Below, one piece after another: positions 53,601-63,005 of a stretch of DNA of 64,000 nt. The stretch lies in NCBI RefSeq assembly GCF_910592395.1, contig NC_088322.1, forward strand, positions 1,238,001 to 1,302,000. Reading direction: 5' to 3'. This DNA is from Lineus longissimus. Its lineage: Eukaryota > Nemertea > Pilidiophora > Heteronemertea > Lineidae. The translations under genes were made by a program, and so were the position numbers. Position 1 is the stretch's first letter. Every line of letters starts with the position of its first letter. A model generated the notes under the pieces. That model did no database searches, had not been told where the DNA came from, and worked only from the letters and a program-made list of their open reading frames with translations.

Positions 53601-54380
53601 CAGTTTCTGAATAGCCTACGAGGACGCTAAGAGCGTGCTCTGACTAAGAGTGCTTCGTGAATACAGCCCTGGACACCCGGACACTTAGATACCTAAAAAG
53701 AGTGTCCAAGTATCTAGGTATCCACACACTTATAACTCAGTTTCTGAATAGCCTACGAGGACGCTAAGAGCGTGCTCTGACTAAGGGTGCTTTGTGAATA
53801 CGGCCCTGGACACCCGGACACTTAGATACCTAAAAAGAGTGTCCAAGTATCTAGGTATCCACACACTTATAGCTCAGTTTCTGAATAGCCTACGAGGACG
53901 CTAAGAGCGTGCTCTGACTAAGGGTGCTTCGTGAATACGGCCCTGGACACCTGGACACTTAGATACCTAAAAAAAGTGTCCAAGTATCTAGGTATCCACA
54001 CACTTATAGCTCAGTTTCTGAATAGCCTACGAGGACGCTAAGAGCGTGCTCTGACAAAGAGTGCTTCGTGAATACGGCCCTGGACACCCGGACACTTAGA
54101 TACCTAAAAAGAGTGTCCAAGTATCTAGGTATCCACACGCTTATAGCTCAGTTTCTGAATAGCCTACGAGGACGCTAAGAGCATGCTCTGACTAAGGGTG
54201 CTTCGTAAATACGGCCCTGGACACCCGGTCACTTAGATACCTAAAAAGAGTTTCCAAGTATCTAGGTATCCACACACTTATAGCTCAGTTTCTGAACAGC
54301 CTACGAGGACGCTAAGAGCGTGCTCTGACTAAGAGTGCTTCGTGAATACCGCCCTGGACACCCGGACACTTAGATACCTA
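50611..54380 (+). repeat. 28-monomer unit of 3,770 bp, copy B
   Basis: Directly follows copy A with no spacer. It ends with the same monomer type (GAATACCGCCC then CACTTAGATACC) that closes copy A. It has a 2-bp deletion in the CACACA run near 53,340, which shifts the third ACTAGT spacing to 3,768 bp. It contains the 799-bp six-monomer module (52,185-52,983) also found in the 17-mer repeat. Confidence 0.92.
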
Positions 54381-54900
54381 AAAAGAGTGTCCAAGTATCT
54401 AGGTATCCACACACTTATAGCTCAATTTCTGAACAGCCTACGAGGACGCTAAGAGCGTGCTCTGACTAAGAGTGCTTCGTAAATACGGCCCTGGACACCC
54501 GGACACTTAGATACCTAAAAAGAGTGTCACAGTATCTAGGTATCCACACACTTATAGCTCAGTTTTTGAATAGCCTACGAGGACGCTAAGAGCGTGCTCT
54601 GACTAAGAGTGCTTCGTGAATACGGCCCTGCACACCCGGACACTTAGATACCTAAAAAGAGTGTCCAAGTATCTAGGTATCCACACACTTAGAGCTCAGT
54701 TTCTGAATAGCCTACGAGGACGCTAAGAGCGTGCTCTGACTAAGGGTGCTTCGTGAATACGGCCCTGGACAACCGGACACTTAGATACCTAAAAAGAGTT
54801 TCCAAGTATCTAGGTATCCACACACTTATAGCTCAGTTTCTGAATAGCCTACGAGGACGTTAAGAGCGTGCTCTGACTAAGAGTGCTTCGTGAATACGGC
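54381..54900 (+). repeat. Partial third copy of the 3,770-bp unit
   Basis: After copy B the order TCAATTTCTGAACAGCC (54,422), CTGCACACCC, ACAACCGGAC, AGAGTTTCC, GACGTTAAG repeats as at the start of copies A and B. The TCAATTT marker is 3,631 bp after its place in copy B, 139 bp short: one monomer, namely that with TTCCAAATAT and CCAACGAGG, plus the 2-bp deletion. The match ends near 54,900, where the next monomer has GGGCACCCGG and then CGATGACG instead of CACGCGCTT. A related fragment (CACAGTATC, CTGCACAC, TTAGAGCTCAG) is near 57,950-58,260. Confidence 0.75.
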
Positions 54901-57900
54901 CCTGGGCACCCGGACACTTAGATACCTAAAAAGAGTGTCCAAGTATCTAGGTATCCACACACTTATAGCTCAGTTTCTGAATAGCCTACGATGACGCTAA
55001 GAGCGTGCTCTGACTAAGGGTGCTTTGTGAATACGGCCCTGGACACCCGGACACTTAGATGCCTAAAAAGAGTGTCCAAGTATCTAGGTATCCACACACT
55101 TATAGCTCAGTTTCTGAATAGCCTACGAGGACGCTAAGAGCGTGCTCTGACTTAGGATGCTTCGTGAATACGGCCCTGGACACCCGGGCACTTAGATACC
55201 CAAAAAAGTGTCCAAGTATCTAGGTATCCACACACTTATAGCTCAGTTTCTGAATAGCCTACGAGGACGCTAAGAGCGTGCTCTGACAAATAGTGCTTCG
55301 TGAATACGGCCCTGGACACCCGGACACTTAGATACATAAAAAGAGTGTCCAAGTATCTAGGTATCCACACGCTTATAGCTCAGTTTCTGAATAGCCTACG
55401 AGGACGCTAAGAGCATGCTCTGACTAAGGGTGCTTCGTGAATACGGCCCTGGACACCCGGTCACTTAGATACCTAAAAAGAGTTTCCAAGTATCTAGGTA
55501 TCCACACACTTATAGCTCAGTTTCTCAATAGCCTACGAGGACTAGTGCTTCGTGAATACGGCCCTGGACACCCGGACACTTAGATACCTAAAAAGAGTGT
55601 CCAAGTATCTAGGTATCCACACACTTATAGCTCAGTTTCTGAATAGCCTACGAGGACGCTAAGAGCGTGCTCTGACTAAGAGTGCTTCGTGAATACGGCA
55701 CTGGACACCCGGACACTTTGATACCTAAAAAGAGTGTCCAAGTGTCTAGGTATCCACACACTTATAGCTCAGTTTCTGAATAGCCTACGAGGACGCTAAG
55801 AGCGTGCTCTGACTAAGAGTGCTTCGTGAATACGGCCCTGGACACCCGGACACTTAGATACCTAAAAAGAGTGTCCAAGTATCTAGGTATCCACACACTT
55901 ATAGCTCAGTTTCTGAATAGCCTACGAGGACGCTAAGAGCGTGCTCTGACTAAGAGTGCTTCGTGAATACGGCCCTGGACACCCGGACACTTAGATACCT
56001 AAAAAGAGTGTCCAAGTATCTAGGTATCCACACACTTATAGCTCAGTTTCTGAATAGCCTACGAGGACGCTAAGAGCGTGCTCTGACTAAGAGTGCTTCG
56101 TGAATACGGCCCTGGACACCCGGACACTTAGATACCTAAAAAGAGTGTCCAAGTATCTAGGTATCCACACACTTATAGCTCAGTTTCTGAATAGCCTACG
56201 AGGACGCTAAGAGCGTGCTCTGACTAAGAGTGCTTCGTGAATACGGCCCTGGACACCCGGACACTTAGATACCTAAAAAGAGTGTCCAAGTATCTAGGTA
56301 TCCACACACTTATAGCTCAGTTTCTGAATAGCCTACGAGGACGCTAAGAGCGTGCTCTGACTAAGAGTGCTTTGTGAATACGGCCCTGGACACCCGGACA
56401 CTTAGATACCTAAAAAGAGTGTCCAAGTATCTAGGTATCCACACACTTATAGCTCAGTTTCTGAATAGCCTACGAGGACTAGTGCTTCGTGAATACGGCC
56501 CTGGACACCCGGACACTTAGATACCTAAAAAGAGTGTCCAAGTATCTAGGTATCCACACACTTATAGCTCAGTTTCTGAATAGCCTACGAGGACGCTAAG
56601 AGCGTGCTCTGACTAAGAGTGCTTCGTGAATACGGCCCTGGACACCCGGACACTTAGATACCTAAAAAGAGTGTCCAAGTATCTAGGTATCCACACACTT
56701 ATAGCTCAGTTTCTGAATAGCCTACGATGACGCTAAGAGCGTGCTCTGACTAAGGGTGCTTTGTGAATACGGCCCTGGACACCCGGACACTTAGATGCCT
56801 AAAAAGAGTGTCCAAGTATCTAGGTATCCACACACTTATAGCTCAGTTTCTGAATAGCCTACGAGGACGCTAAGAGCGTGCTCTGACTAAGGGTGCTTCG
56901 TGAATACGGCCCTGGACACCCGGACACTTAGATACCTAATAAAGTGTCCAAGTATCTAGGTATCCACACACTTATAGCTCAGTTTCTGAATAGCCTACGA
57001 GGACGCTAAGAGCGTGCTCTGACAAATAGTGCTTCGTGAATACGGCCCTGGACACCCGGGCACTTAGATACCTAAAAAGAGTGTCCAAGTATCTAGGTAT
57101 CCACACGCTTATAGCTCAGTTTCTGAATAGCCTACGAGGACGCTAAGAGCATGCTCTGACTAAGGGTGCTTCGTGAATACGGCCCTGGACACCCGGACAC
57201 TTAGATACCTAAAAAGAGTGTCCAAGTATCTAGGTATCCACACACGTATAGCTCAGTTTCTGAATAGCCTACGAGGACGCTAAGAGCGTGCACTGACTAA
57301 TAGTGCTTCGTGAATACGGCCCTGGACACCCGGACACTTAGACACCTAAAAAGAGTGTCCAAGTATCTAGGTATCCACACACTTATAGCTCAGTTTCTGA
57401 ATAGCCTACGAGGACGTTAAGAGCGTGCTCTGACTAAGAGTGCTTCGTGAATACAGCCCTGGACACCCGGACACTTAGATACCTAAAAAGAGTGTCCAAG
57501 TATCTAGGTATCCACACACTTATAACTCAGTTTCTGAATAGCCTACGAGGACGCTAAGAGCGTGCTCTGACTAAGGGTGCTTTGTGAATACGGCCCTGGA
57601 CACCCGGACACTTAGATACCTAAAAAGAGTGTCCAAGTATCTAGGTATCCACACACTTATAGCTCAGTTTCTGAATAGCCTACGAGGACGCTAAGAGCGT
57701 GCTCTGACTAAGGGTGCTTCGTGAATACGGCCCTGGACACCTGGACACTTAGATACCTAAAAAAAGTGTCCAAGTATCTAGGTATCCACAAACTTATAGC
57801 TCAGTTTCTGAATAGCCTACGAGGACGCTAAGAGCGTGCTCTGACAAAGAGTGCTTCGTGAATACGGCCCTGGACACCCGGACACTTAGATACCTAAAAA

Positions 57901-60900
57901 GAGTGTCCAAGTATCTAGGTATCCACACACTTATAGCTCAATTTCTGAACAGCCTACGAGGACGCTAAGAGCGTGCTCTGACTAAGAGTGCTTCGTAAAT
58001 ACGGCCCTGGACACCCGGACACTTAGATACCTAAAAAGAGTGTCACAGTATCTAGGTATCCACACACTTATAGCTCAGTTTATGAATAGCCTACGAGGAC
58101 GCTAAGAGCGTGCTCTGACTAAGAGTGCTTCGTGAATACGGCCCTGCACACCCGGACACTTAGATACCTAAAAAGAGTGTCCAAGTATCTAGGTATCCAC
58201 ACACTTAGAGCTCAGTTTCTGAATAGCCTACGAGGACGCTAAGAGCGTGCTCTGACTAAGGGTGCTTCGTGAATACGGCCCTGGACACCCGGGCACTTAG
58301 ATACCCAAAAAAGTGTCCAAGTATCTAGGTATCCACACACTTATAGCTCAGTTTCTGAATAGCCTACGAGGACGCTAAGAGCGTGCTCTGACAAATAGTG
58401 CTTCGTGAATACGGCCCTGGACACCCGGACACTTAGATACCTAAATAGAGTGTCCAAGTATCTAGGTATCCACACACTTATAGCTCAGTTTCTGAATAGC
58501 CTACGAGGACGCTAAGAGCGTGCTCTGACTAAGAGTGCTTCGTGAATACGGCCCTGGACACCCGGACACTTAGATACCTAAAAAGAGTGTCCAAGTATCT
58601 AGGTATCCACACACTTAGAGCTCAGTTTCTGAATAGCCTACGAGGACGCTAAGAGCGGGCTCTGACTAAGAGTGCTTCGTGAATACGGCCCTGGACACCC
58701 GGACACTTAGATACCTAAAAAGTGTGTCCAAGTATCTAGGTATCCACACACTTATAGCTCAGTTTCTGAATAGCCTACGAGGACGCTAAGAGCGTACTCT
58801 GACTAAGGGTGCTTCGTGAATATGGCCCTGGACACCCGGACACTTAGATACCTAAAAAGAGTGTCCAAGTATCTAGGTATCCACACACTTATATCTCAGT
58901 TTCTGAATAGCCTACGAGGACGCTAAGAGCGTGCTCTGACTAAGAGTGCTTCGTGAATACGGCCCTGGACACCCGGACACTTAGATACCTAAAAAGAGTG
59001 TCCAAGTATCTAGGTATCCACAGACTTATAACTCAGTTTCTGAATAGCCTACGAGGACGCTAAGAGCGTGCTCTGACTAAGAGTGCTTCGTGAATACGGC
59101 CCTGGACACCCGGACACTTAGATACCTAAAAAGAGTGTCCAAGTATCTAGGTATCCACACACTTATAGCTCAGTTTCTGAATAGCCTACGAGGACGCTAA
59201 GAGCGTGCTCTGACTAAGAGTGCTTCGTAAATACGGCCCTGGACACCCGGACACTTAGATACCTAAAAAGAGTGTCCAAGTATCTAGGTATCCACACACT
59301 TATAGCTCAGTTTCTGAATAGCCTACGAGGACGCTAAGAGCGTGCTCTGACTAAGAGTGCTTCGTGAATACGGCCCTGCACACCCGGACACTTAGAAACC
59401 TAAAAAGAGTGTCCAAGTATCTAGGTATCCACACACGTATAGCTCAGTTTCTGAATAGCCTACGAGGACGCTAAGAGCGTGCTCTGACTAAGGGTGCTTC
59501 GTGAATACGGCCCTGGACACCCGGACCCTTAGATACCTAAAAAGAGTTTCCAAGTATCTAGGTATCCACACACTTATAGCTCAGTTTCTGAATAGCCTAC
59601 GAGGACGTTAAGAGCGTGCTCTGACTAAGAGTGCTTGGTGAATACGGCCCTGGACACCCGGACACTTAGATACCTAAAAAGAGTGTCCAAGTATCTAGGT
59701 ATCCACACGCTTATAGCTCATTTTATGAATAGCTTACGAGGACGCTAAGAGCGTGCTCTGACTAAGAGTGCTTCGTGAATACGGCCCTGGACACCCGGAC
59801 ACTTAGATACCTAAAAAGAGTGTCCAAGTATCTACGTATCCACACACTTATAGCTCAGTTTCTGAATAGCCTACGAGGACGCTAAGAGCGTGCTCTGACT
59901 AAGAGTGCTTCGTGAATACGGCCCTGGACACCCGGACACTTAGGTACCTAAAAAGAGTGTCCAAGTATCTAGGTATCCACACACTTAGAGCTCAGTTTCA
60001 GAATAGCCTACGAGGACGCTAAGAGCGGGTTCTGACTAAGAGTGCTTCGTGAATACGGCCCTGGACACCCGGACACTTAGATACCTAAAAAGAGTGTCCA
60101 AGTATCTAGGTATCCACACACTTATAGCTCAGTTTCTGAATAGCCTACGAGGACGCTAAGAGCGTGCTCTGACTAAGGGTGCTTCGTGAATATGGCCCTG
60201 GACACCCGGACACTTAGATACCTAAAAAGAGTGTCCAAATATCTAGGTATCCACACACTTATAGCTCAGTTTCTGAATAGCCTACGAGGACGCTAAGAGC
60301 GTGCTCTGACTAAGAGTGCTTCGTAAATACGGCCCTGGACACCCTTACACTTAGATACCTAAAAAGAGTTTCCAAGTATCTAGGTATCCACACACTTATA
60401 GCTCAGTTTCTGAATAGCCTACGAGGACGCTAAGAGCGTGCTCTGACTAAGAGTGCTTCGTGAATACGGCCCTGGACACCCGGACACTTAGATACCTAAA
60501 AAGAGTGTCCAAGTATCTAGGTATCCACACACTTATAGCTCAGTTTCTGAATAGCCTACGAGGACGCTAAGAGCGTGCTCTGACTAAGAGTGCTTCGTGA
60601 ATACCTGGACAACCGGACACTTAGATACCTAAAAAGAGTGTCCAAGTATCTAGGTATCCACAGACTTATAACTCAGTTTCTGAATAGCCTACGAGGACGC
60701 TAAGAGCGTGCTCTGACTAAGAGTGCTTCGTGAATACGGCCCTGGACACCCGGACACTTAGATACCTAAAAAGAGTGTCCAAGTATCTAGGTATCCACAC
60801 ACTTATAGCTCAGTTTCTGAATAGCCTACGAGGACGCTAAGAGCGTGCTCTGACTAAGAGTGCTTCGTGAATACGGCCCTGGACACCCGGACACTTAGAT

Positions 60901-60976
60901 ACCTAAAAAGAGTGTCCAAGTATCTAGGTATCCACACACTTATAGCTCAGTTTCTGAATAGCCTACGAGGACGCTA

Positions 60977-60988
60977 AGAGCGTGCTCT
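60977..60988. repeat. Interrupted palindrome AGAGC-GT-GCTCT in each monomer
   Basis: A 5-bp inverted repeat with a 2-base centre at monomer positions 77-88. It is kept in most full-length monomers. It is lost in the 115-bp shortened units, whose 22-bp deletion removes this segment, and in the 64-bp units. The loop is too short for a good hairpin, so a dyad-symmetric protein site or simple chance is more likely. Confidence 0.5.
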
Positions 60989-60999
60989 GACTAAGAGTG

Positions 61000-61016
61000 C
61001 TTCGTGAATACGGCCC
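61000..61016 (+). other. CENP-B-box-like motif (monomer positions 100-116)
   Basis: The stretch CTTCGTGAATACGGCCC occurs in most monomers; another clean copy is at 575-591. The mammalian CENP-B box is NTTCGNNNNANNCGGGN. If one spacer base is missing, TTCG, the central A and CGG all align and only the last G is C, which is eight of nine essential bases. Without a gap the match is poor. The CGG part is one of the most variable sites in the array: many monomers read CCG, TGG or CAG there and would lack the motif. Binding by a CENP-B-like or pogo-derived protein is speculation, and the match may be chance in a CpG-rich monomer. Confidence 0.3.
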
Positions 61017-61025
61017 TGGACACCC

Positions 61026-61069
61026 GGACACTTAGATACCTAAAAAGAGTGTCCAAGTATCTATGTATC
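61026..61069. repeat. Two crossing 7-bp inverted repeats at the monomer junction
   Basis: GGACACT (61,026-61,032) is complementary to AGTGTCC (61,048-61,054). GATACCT (61,035-61,041) is complementary to AGGTATC (61,063-61,069). The arms alternate in order, so as RNA they could form either stem alone or both together as an H-type pseudoknot with connecting segments of 2, 6 and 8 bases. The arrangement recurs at most monomer junctions. Common variants (ACATTT, GGTCACT, AGTTTCC) break the first stem with no compensating change that I could see, which argues against selection for the structure. Confidence 0.4.
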
Positions 61070-61295
61070 CACACACTTATAGCTCAGTTTCTGAATAGCC
61101 TACGAGGACGCTAAGAGCGTGCTCTGACTAAGAGTGCTTCGTGAATACGGCCCTGGACACCCGGACACTTAGATACCTAAAAAGAGTGTCCAAGTATCTA
61201 GGTATCCACACACTTATAGCTCAGTTTCTGAATAGCCTACGAGGACGCTAAGAGCGTGCTCTGATTAAGAGTGCTTCGTGAATACGGCCCTGGAC

Positions 61296-61310
61296 CACAA
61301 GACATAGCAC
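61296..61310. other. 15 bp of non-satellite sequence before the gap
   Basis: The array stops inside a monomer after CCTGGAC (position 121), and 15 bases starting CACAAGACATAG follow up to the gap. They match neither the 137-bp monomer nor the repeat beyond the gap. They are either the first bases of true flanking DNA or an error at a contig end; there is too little to tell. Confidence 0.7.
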
Positions 61311-61410
61311 NNNNNNNNNNNNNNNNNNNNNNNNNNNNNNNNNNNNNNNNNNNNNNNNNNNNNNNNNNNNNNNNNNNNNNNNNNNNNNNNNNNNNNNNNN
61401 NNNNNNNNNN
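61311..61410. other. Assembly gap (100 N)
   Basis: Exactly 100 unknown bases, a conventional size for a gap of unknown length. Both sides are tandem repeats, so the join was probably made by scaffolding. The true distance, and even the adjacency of the two satellites, cannot be judged from this sequence. Confidence 0.99.
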
Positions 61411-61469
61411 TCATGTACATTAGTTTGAAAAAAATCTCAAAATGTTAACCCCTGAAATGTACCTTCATT

Positions 61470-61912
61470 GAGACAAGACCACTAATGAATATTCATAGGT
61501 TGGAGGGTCGAGGCCTATCAATTAGACGAGTGCATGTTTTTTACTCTCAAGTACATATTTGGAGAGGTATTGAAAAAATATTTGCTGTGGCAAGTCTACA
61601 GATATAAAGAAATTATTTGATGAAAAAATTAATTTCGAATTTTGCTAATTGGGTAATAGGGGGCGTGTTTTGAGTTTTTTCTGCCAGTTGGCTGAAAACA
61701 GTGGAAATATCAAAGTCTGTCTAATTTGTCGATTATAAAAAAATTTCCGTGGTCAATCACCAATTTCCATCGCACCAGTTACTCGCAAGACTAACCCGTA
61801 TATCATATCCGAATTTCAGTTTCACTACTTGACGCGTTTGTTGATGCGTCGCGGTCAAACATTGACAATTTAACTGCTAAAAGGCTTAAAAAATCAATTG
61901 TGGTCTTGTCTC
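61470..61912. mobile_element. MITE-like element, copy 1 (443 bp, 13-bp terminal inverted repeats)
   Basis: The left end GAGACAAGACCAC (61,470-61,482) is the exact reverse complement of the right end GTGGTCTTGTCTC (61,900-61,912), with weaker pairing for about eight bases further in. These ends coincide with the borders of the 448-bp segment missing from the 544-bp unit, which therefore acts as the empty site. The flanks CATT and TATT suggest a 3-bp (ATT) or imperfect 4-bp target duplication. The inside is A+T-rich and non-coding, with a 12-bp palindrome ATGAATATTCAT at 61,485-61,496 and a short stem GACGC/GCGTC at 61,831-61,850. No transposase is present, so it would be non-autonomous. I cannot assign a superfamily. 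Confidence 0.72.
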
Positions 61913-62402
61913 TATTTACACTACATTTTGGGTCAATATAGTGAAAAATTTGAATGTGCTCAAATCACTCTAATTCATTTAGAATATTGTATTGCTGATG
62001 ATTTAAGGTCAAAACAAGCTAAAATAATGAGAAAAAAACTTAATTTGACCCAAATAAGAGTCAACCTGACCCCGGTCTAAGTTCGGTTTCATTTTTACAA
62101 GTCTTGTTGTGTTGCCATTCATTTTGTAATTTCTTTGAAACTACTTAGGCCTTGATTCTGAAAGTTGTGCCCTAAGCAGCAAATATATTCCTAAATCACA
62201 TCCTAAATTTTCAGCTCCATAGCTTGCTTATTCTGGCCAGGGCAGGTCTTTGAATTTGGTGCTGTTGGCTGCAAAATCATGACTTTTTGTCGATTTTGTC
62301 CTCTTTCGTCGCTTTGGCACAGTTGTACCACTCTTTGAAATGTCTCTCATTTCTCCAAAAATGTCCAGATATGACTTTCCTTTGTTGGAGAGTTGTGGGA
62401 TG

Positions 62403-62946
62403 TCATGTACATTAGTTTGAAAAAAATCTCAAAATGTTAACCCCTGAAATGTACCTTCATTACACTACATTTTGGGTCAATATAGTGAAAAATTTGAATG
62501 TGCTCAAATCACTCTAATTCATTTAGAATATTGTATTGCTGATGATTTAAGGTCAAAACAAGCTAAAATAATGAGAAAAAAACTTAATTTGACCCAAATA
62601 AGAGTCAACCTGACCCCGGTCTAAGTTCGGTTTCATTTTTACAAGTCTTGTTGTGTTGCCATTCATTTTGTAATTTCTTTGAAACTACTTAGGCCTTGAT
62701 TCTGAAAGTTGTGCCCTAAGCAGCAAATATATTCCTAAATCACATCCTAAATTTTCAGCTCCATAGCTTGCTTATTCTGGCCAGGGCAGGTCTTTGAATT
62801 TGGTGCTGTTGGCTGCAAAATCATGACTTTTTGTCGATTTTGTCCTCTTTCGTCGCTTTGGCACAGTTGTACCACTCTTTGAAATGTCTCTCATTTCTCC
62901 AAAAATGTCCAGATATGACTTTCCTTTGTTGGAGAGTTGTGGGATG
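62403..62946 (+). repeat. 544-bp short unit (empty site)
   Basis: Lacks the MITE-like segment: CCTTCATT continues directly into ACACTACATTTTGGG. It serves as the pre-insertion form of the unit. The fourth unit, cut by the window edge at 64,000, ends CTTCATTTAC where this one reads CTTCATTACAC, so the two short-type junctions differ by one T. Confidence 0.85.
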
Positions 62947-63005
62947 TCATGTACATTAGTTTGAAAAAAATCTCAAAATGTTAACCCCTGAAATGTACCT
63001 TCATT

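Larger units (their letters stand above)
27416..56483 (+). repeat. Eighteen shortened 115-bp monomers with a new ACTAGT word
   Basis: A 22-bp deletion joins GAGGAC to TAGTGCTTCG and creates ACTAGT at 27,416, 28,215, 29,700, 30,499, 31,984, 32,783, 34,268, 35,067, 42,981, 46,108, 48,415, 49,214, 49,741, 52,185, 52,984, 53,509, 55,541 and 56,478. The parent could be the monomer variant with GACAAATAGTGC (a simple 22-bp loss) or GACTAAGAGTGC (loss through the shared GAC plus three bases). None occurs before 27.4 kb. Pairs 799 bp apart recur (27,416/28,215; 29,700/30,499; 31,984/32,783; 34,268/35,067; 48,415/49,214; 52,185/52,984). These mark a six-monomer module (6 x 137 - 22 - 1). Confidence 0.9.
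60901..61037 (+). repeat. Representative consensus monomer (137 bp)
   Basis: This copy matches the consensus I derived at every position, so it is a useful reference unit. Landmarks in monomer coordinates are: an A5 run at 5-9; TAGCTCAG at 43-50; CCTACGAGG at 62-70; an interrupted palindrome AGAGC-GT-GCTCT at 77-88; a CENP-B-box-like stretch at 100-116; and a direct repeat of GGACAC at 118-123 and 126-131. Three related internal words (CTAAAAAGAGTG, GCTAAGAGCG, ACTAAGAGTG) suggest that the monomer carries a degenerate sub-repeat, and these words provide homology for internal deletions. Common variant sites are position 53 (T or G), the triplet near 56 (CTG, CAG or CTC), and positions 111-113 (CGG, CCG, TGG or CAG). 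Confidence 0.95.
1..61295 (+). repeat. Satellite DNA array, 137-bp monomer
   Basis: Head-to-tail tandem array of a 137-bp monomer. Taking the start as ACCTAAAAAG, monomers begin at 1, 138, 275 and 412, and the last full ones at 60,901 and 61,038. Allowing for shortened units, I estimate 455-460 copies. The consensus is about 47% GC (34 C, 31 G) with six CpGs, observed/expected near 0.78. All copies I read lie in the same orientation, and I saw no transposon or unique sequence inside. Because 137 is not a multiple of three, any frame passes through all three frames over three monomers and meets stops, so the array is non-coding. It runs off the left edge and stops abruptly at monomer position 121, just before the gap. 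The role is inferred: large, pure, higher-order arrays of this kind are typical of centromeric or pericentromeric heterochromatin. I do not recognise the monomer family. Confidence 0.98.
54900..61295 (+). repeat. Right-hand edge of the satellite, mixed right-type monomers
   Basis: No single long period runs through this part. It contains two more copies of the CGATGACG-GATGCC-GACAAATAG-GAGCATGC module (about 54.98-55.5 and 56.72-57.2 kb), ACTAGT units at 55,541 and 56,478, and runs of near-consensus monomers (55.8-56.4 and 60.4-61.3 kb). A 4-bp loss of GGCC is near 60,604. Monomers do not become more divergent toward the edge, and the last ones (60,901 onward) match the consensus almost perfectly, unlike many arrays that decay at their borders. 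Confidence 0.7.

Noticed and set aside
1-61295. CRISPR array
   Set aside because: The whole 137-bp unit repeats with no unique spacers, and the sequence is eukaryotic satellite in character.
1-61295. Repeat-containing protein gene
   Set aside because: The period is not a multiple of three, and stops occur in all frames within a few monomers on both strands.
1-61295. Telomeric or ribosomal repeat
   Set aside because: No TTAGGG-type tracts and no rRNA or 5S-like segments were seen in the monomer.
61485-61496. ATGAATATTCAT as a transcription factor operator
   Set aside because: A 12-bp palindrome of only A, T and two G/C pairs is expected fairly often in A+T-rich DNA, and no promoter or gene is nearby.
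61927-62054. Second small transposon bounded by TTTGGGTCAA and its complement
   Set aside because: Only a 10-bp inverted repeat, present in both long and short units, with no empty site to support insertion.
61898-62080. 60-codon open frame beginning at TTG, in the right-hand satellite
   Set aside because: It starts at a non-AUG codon, overlaps the end of the MITE-like element, has no recognisable domain, and lies in a tandem repeat. The 544-bp unit lacks its start. Chance open frame.
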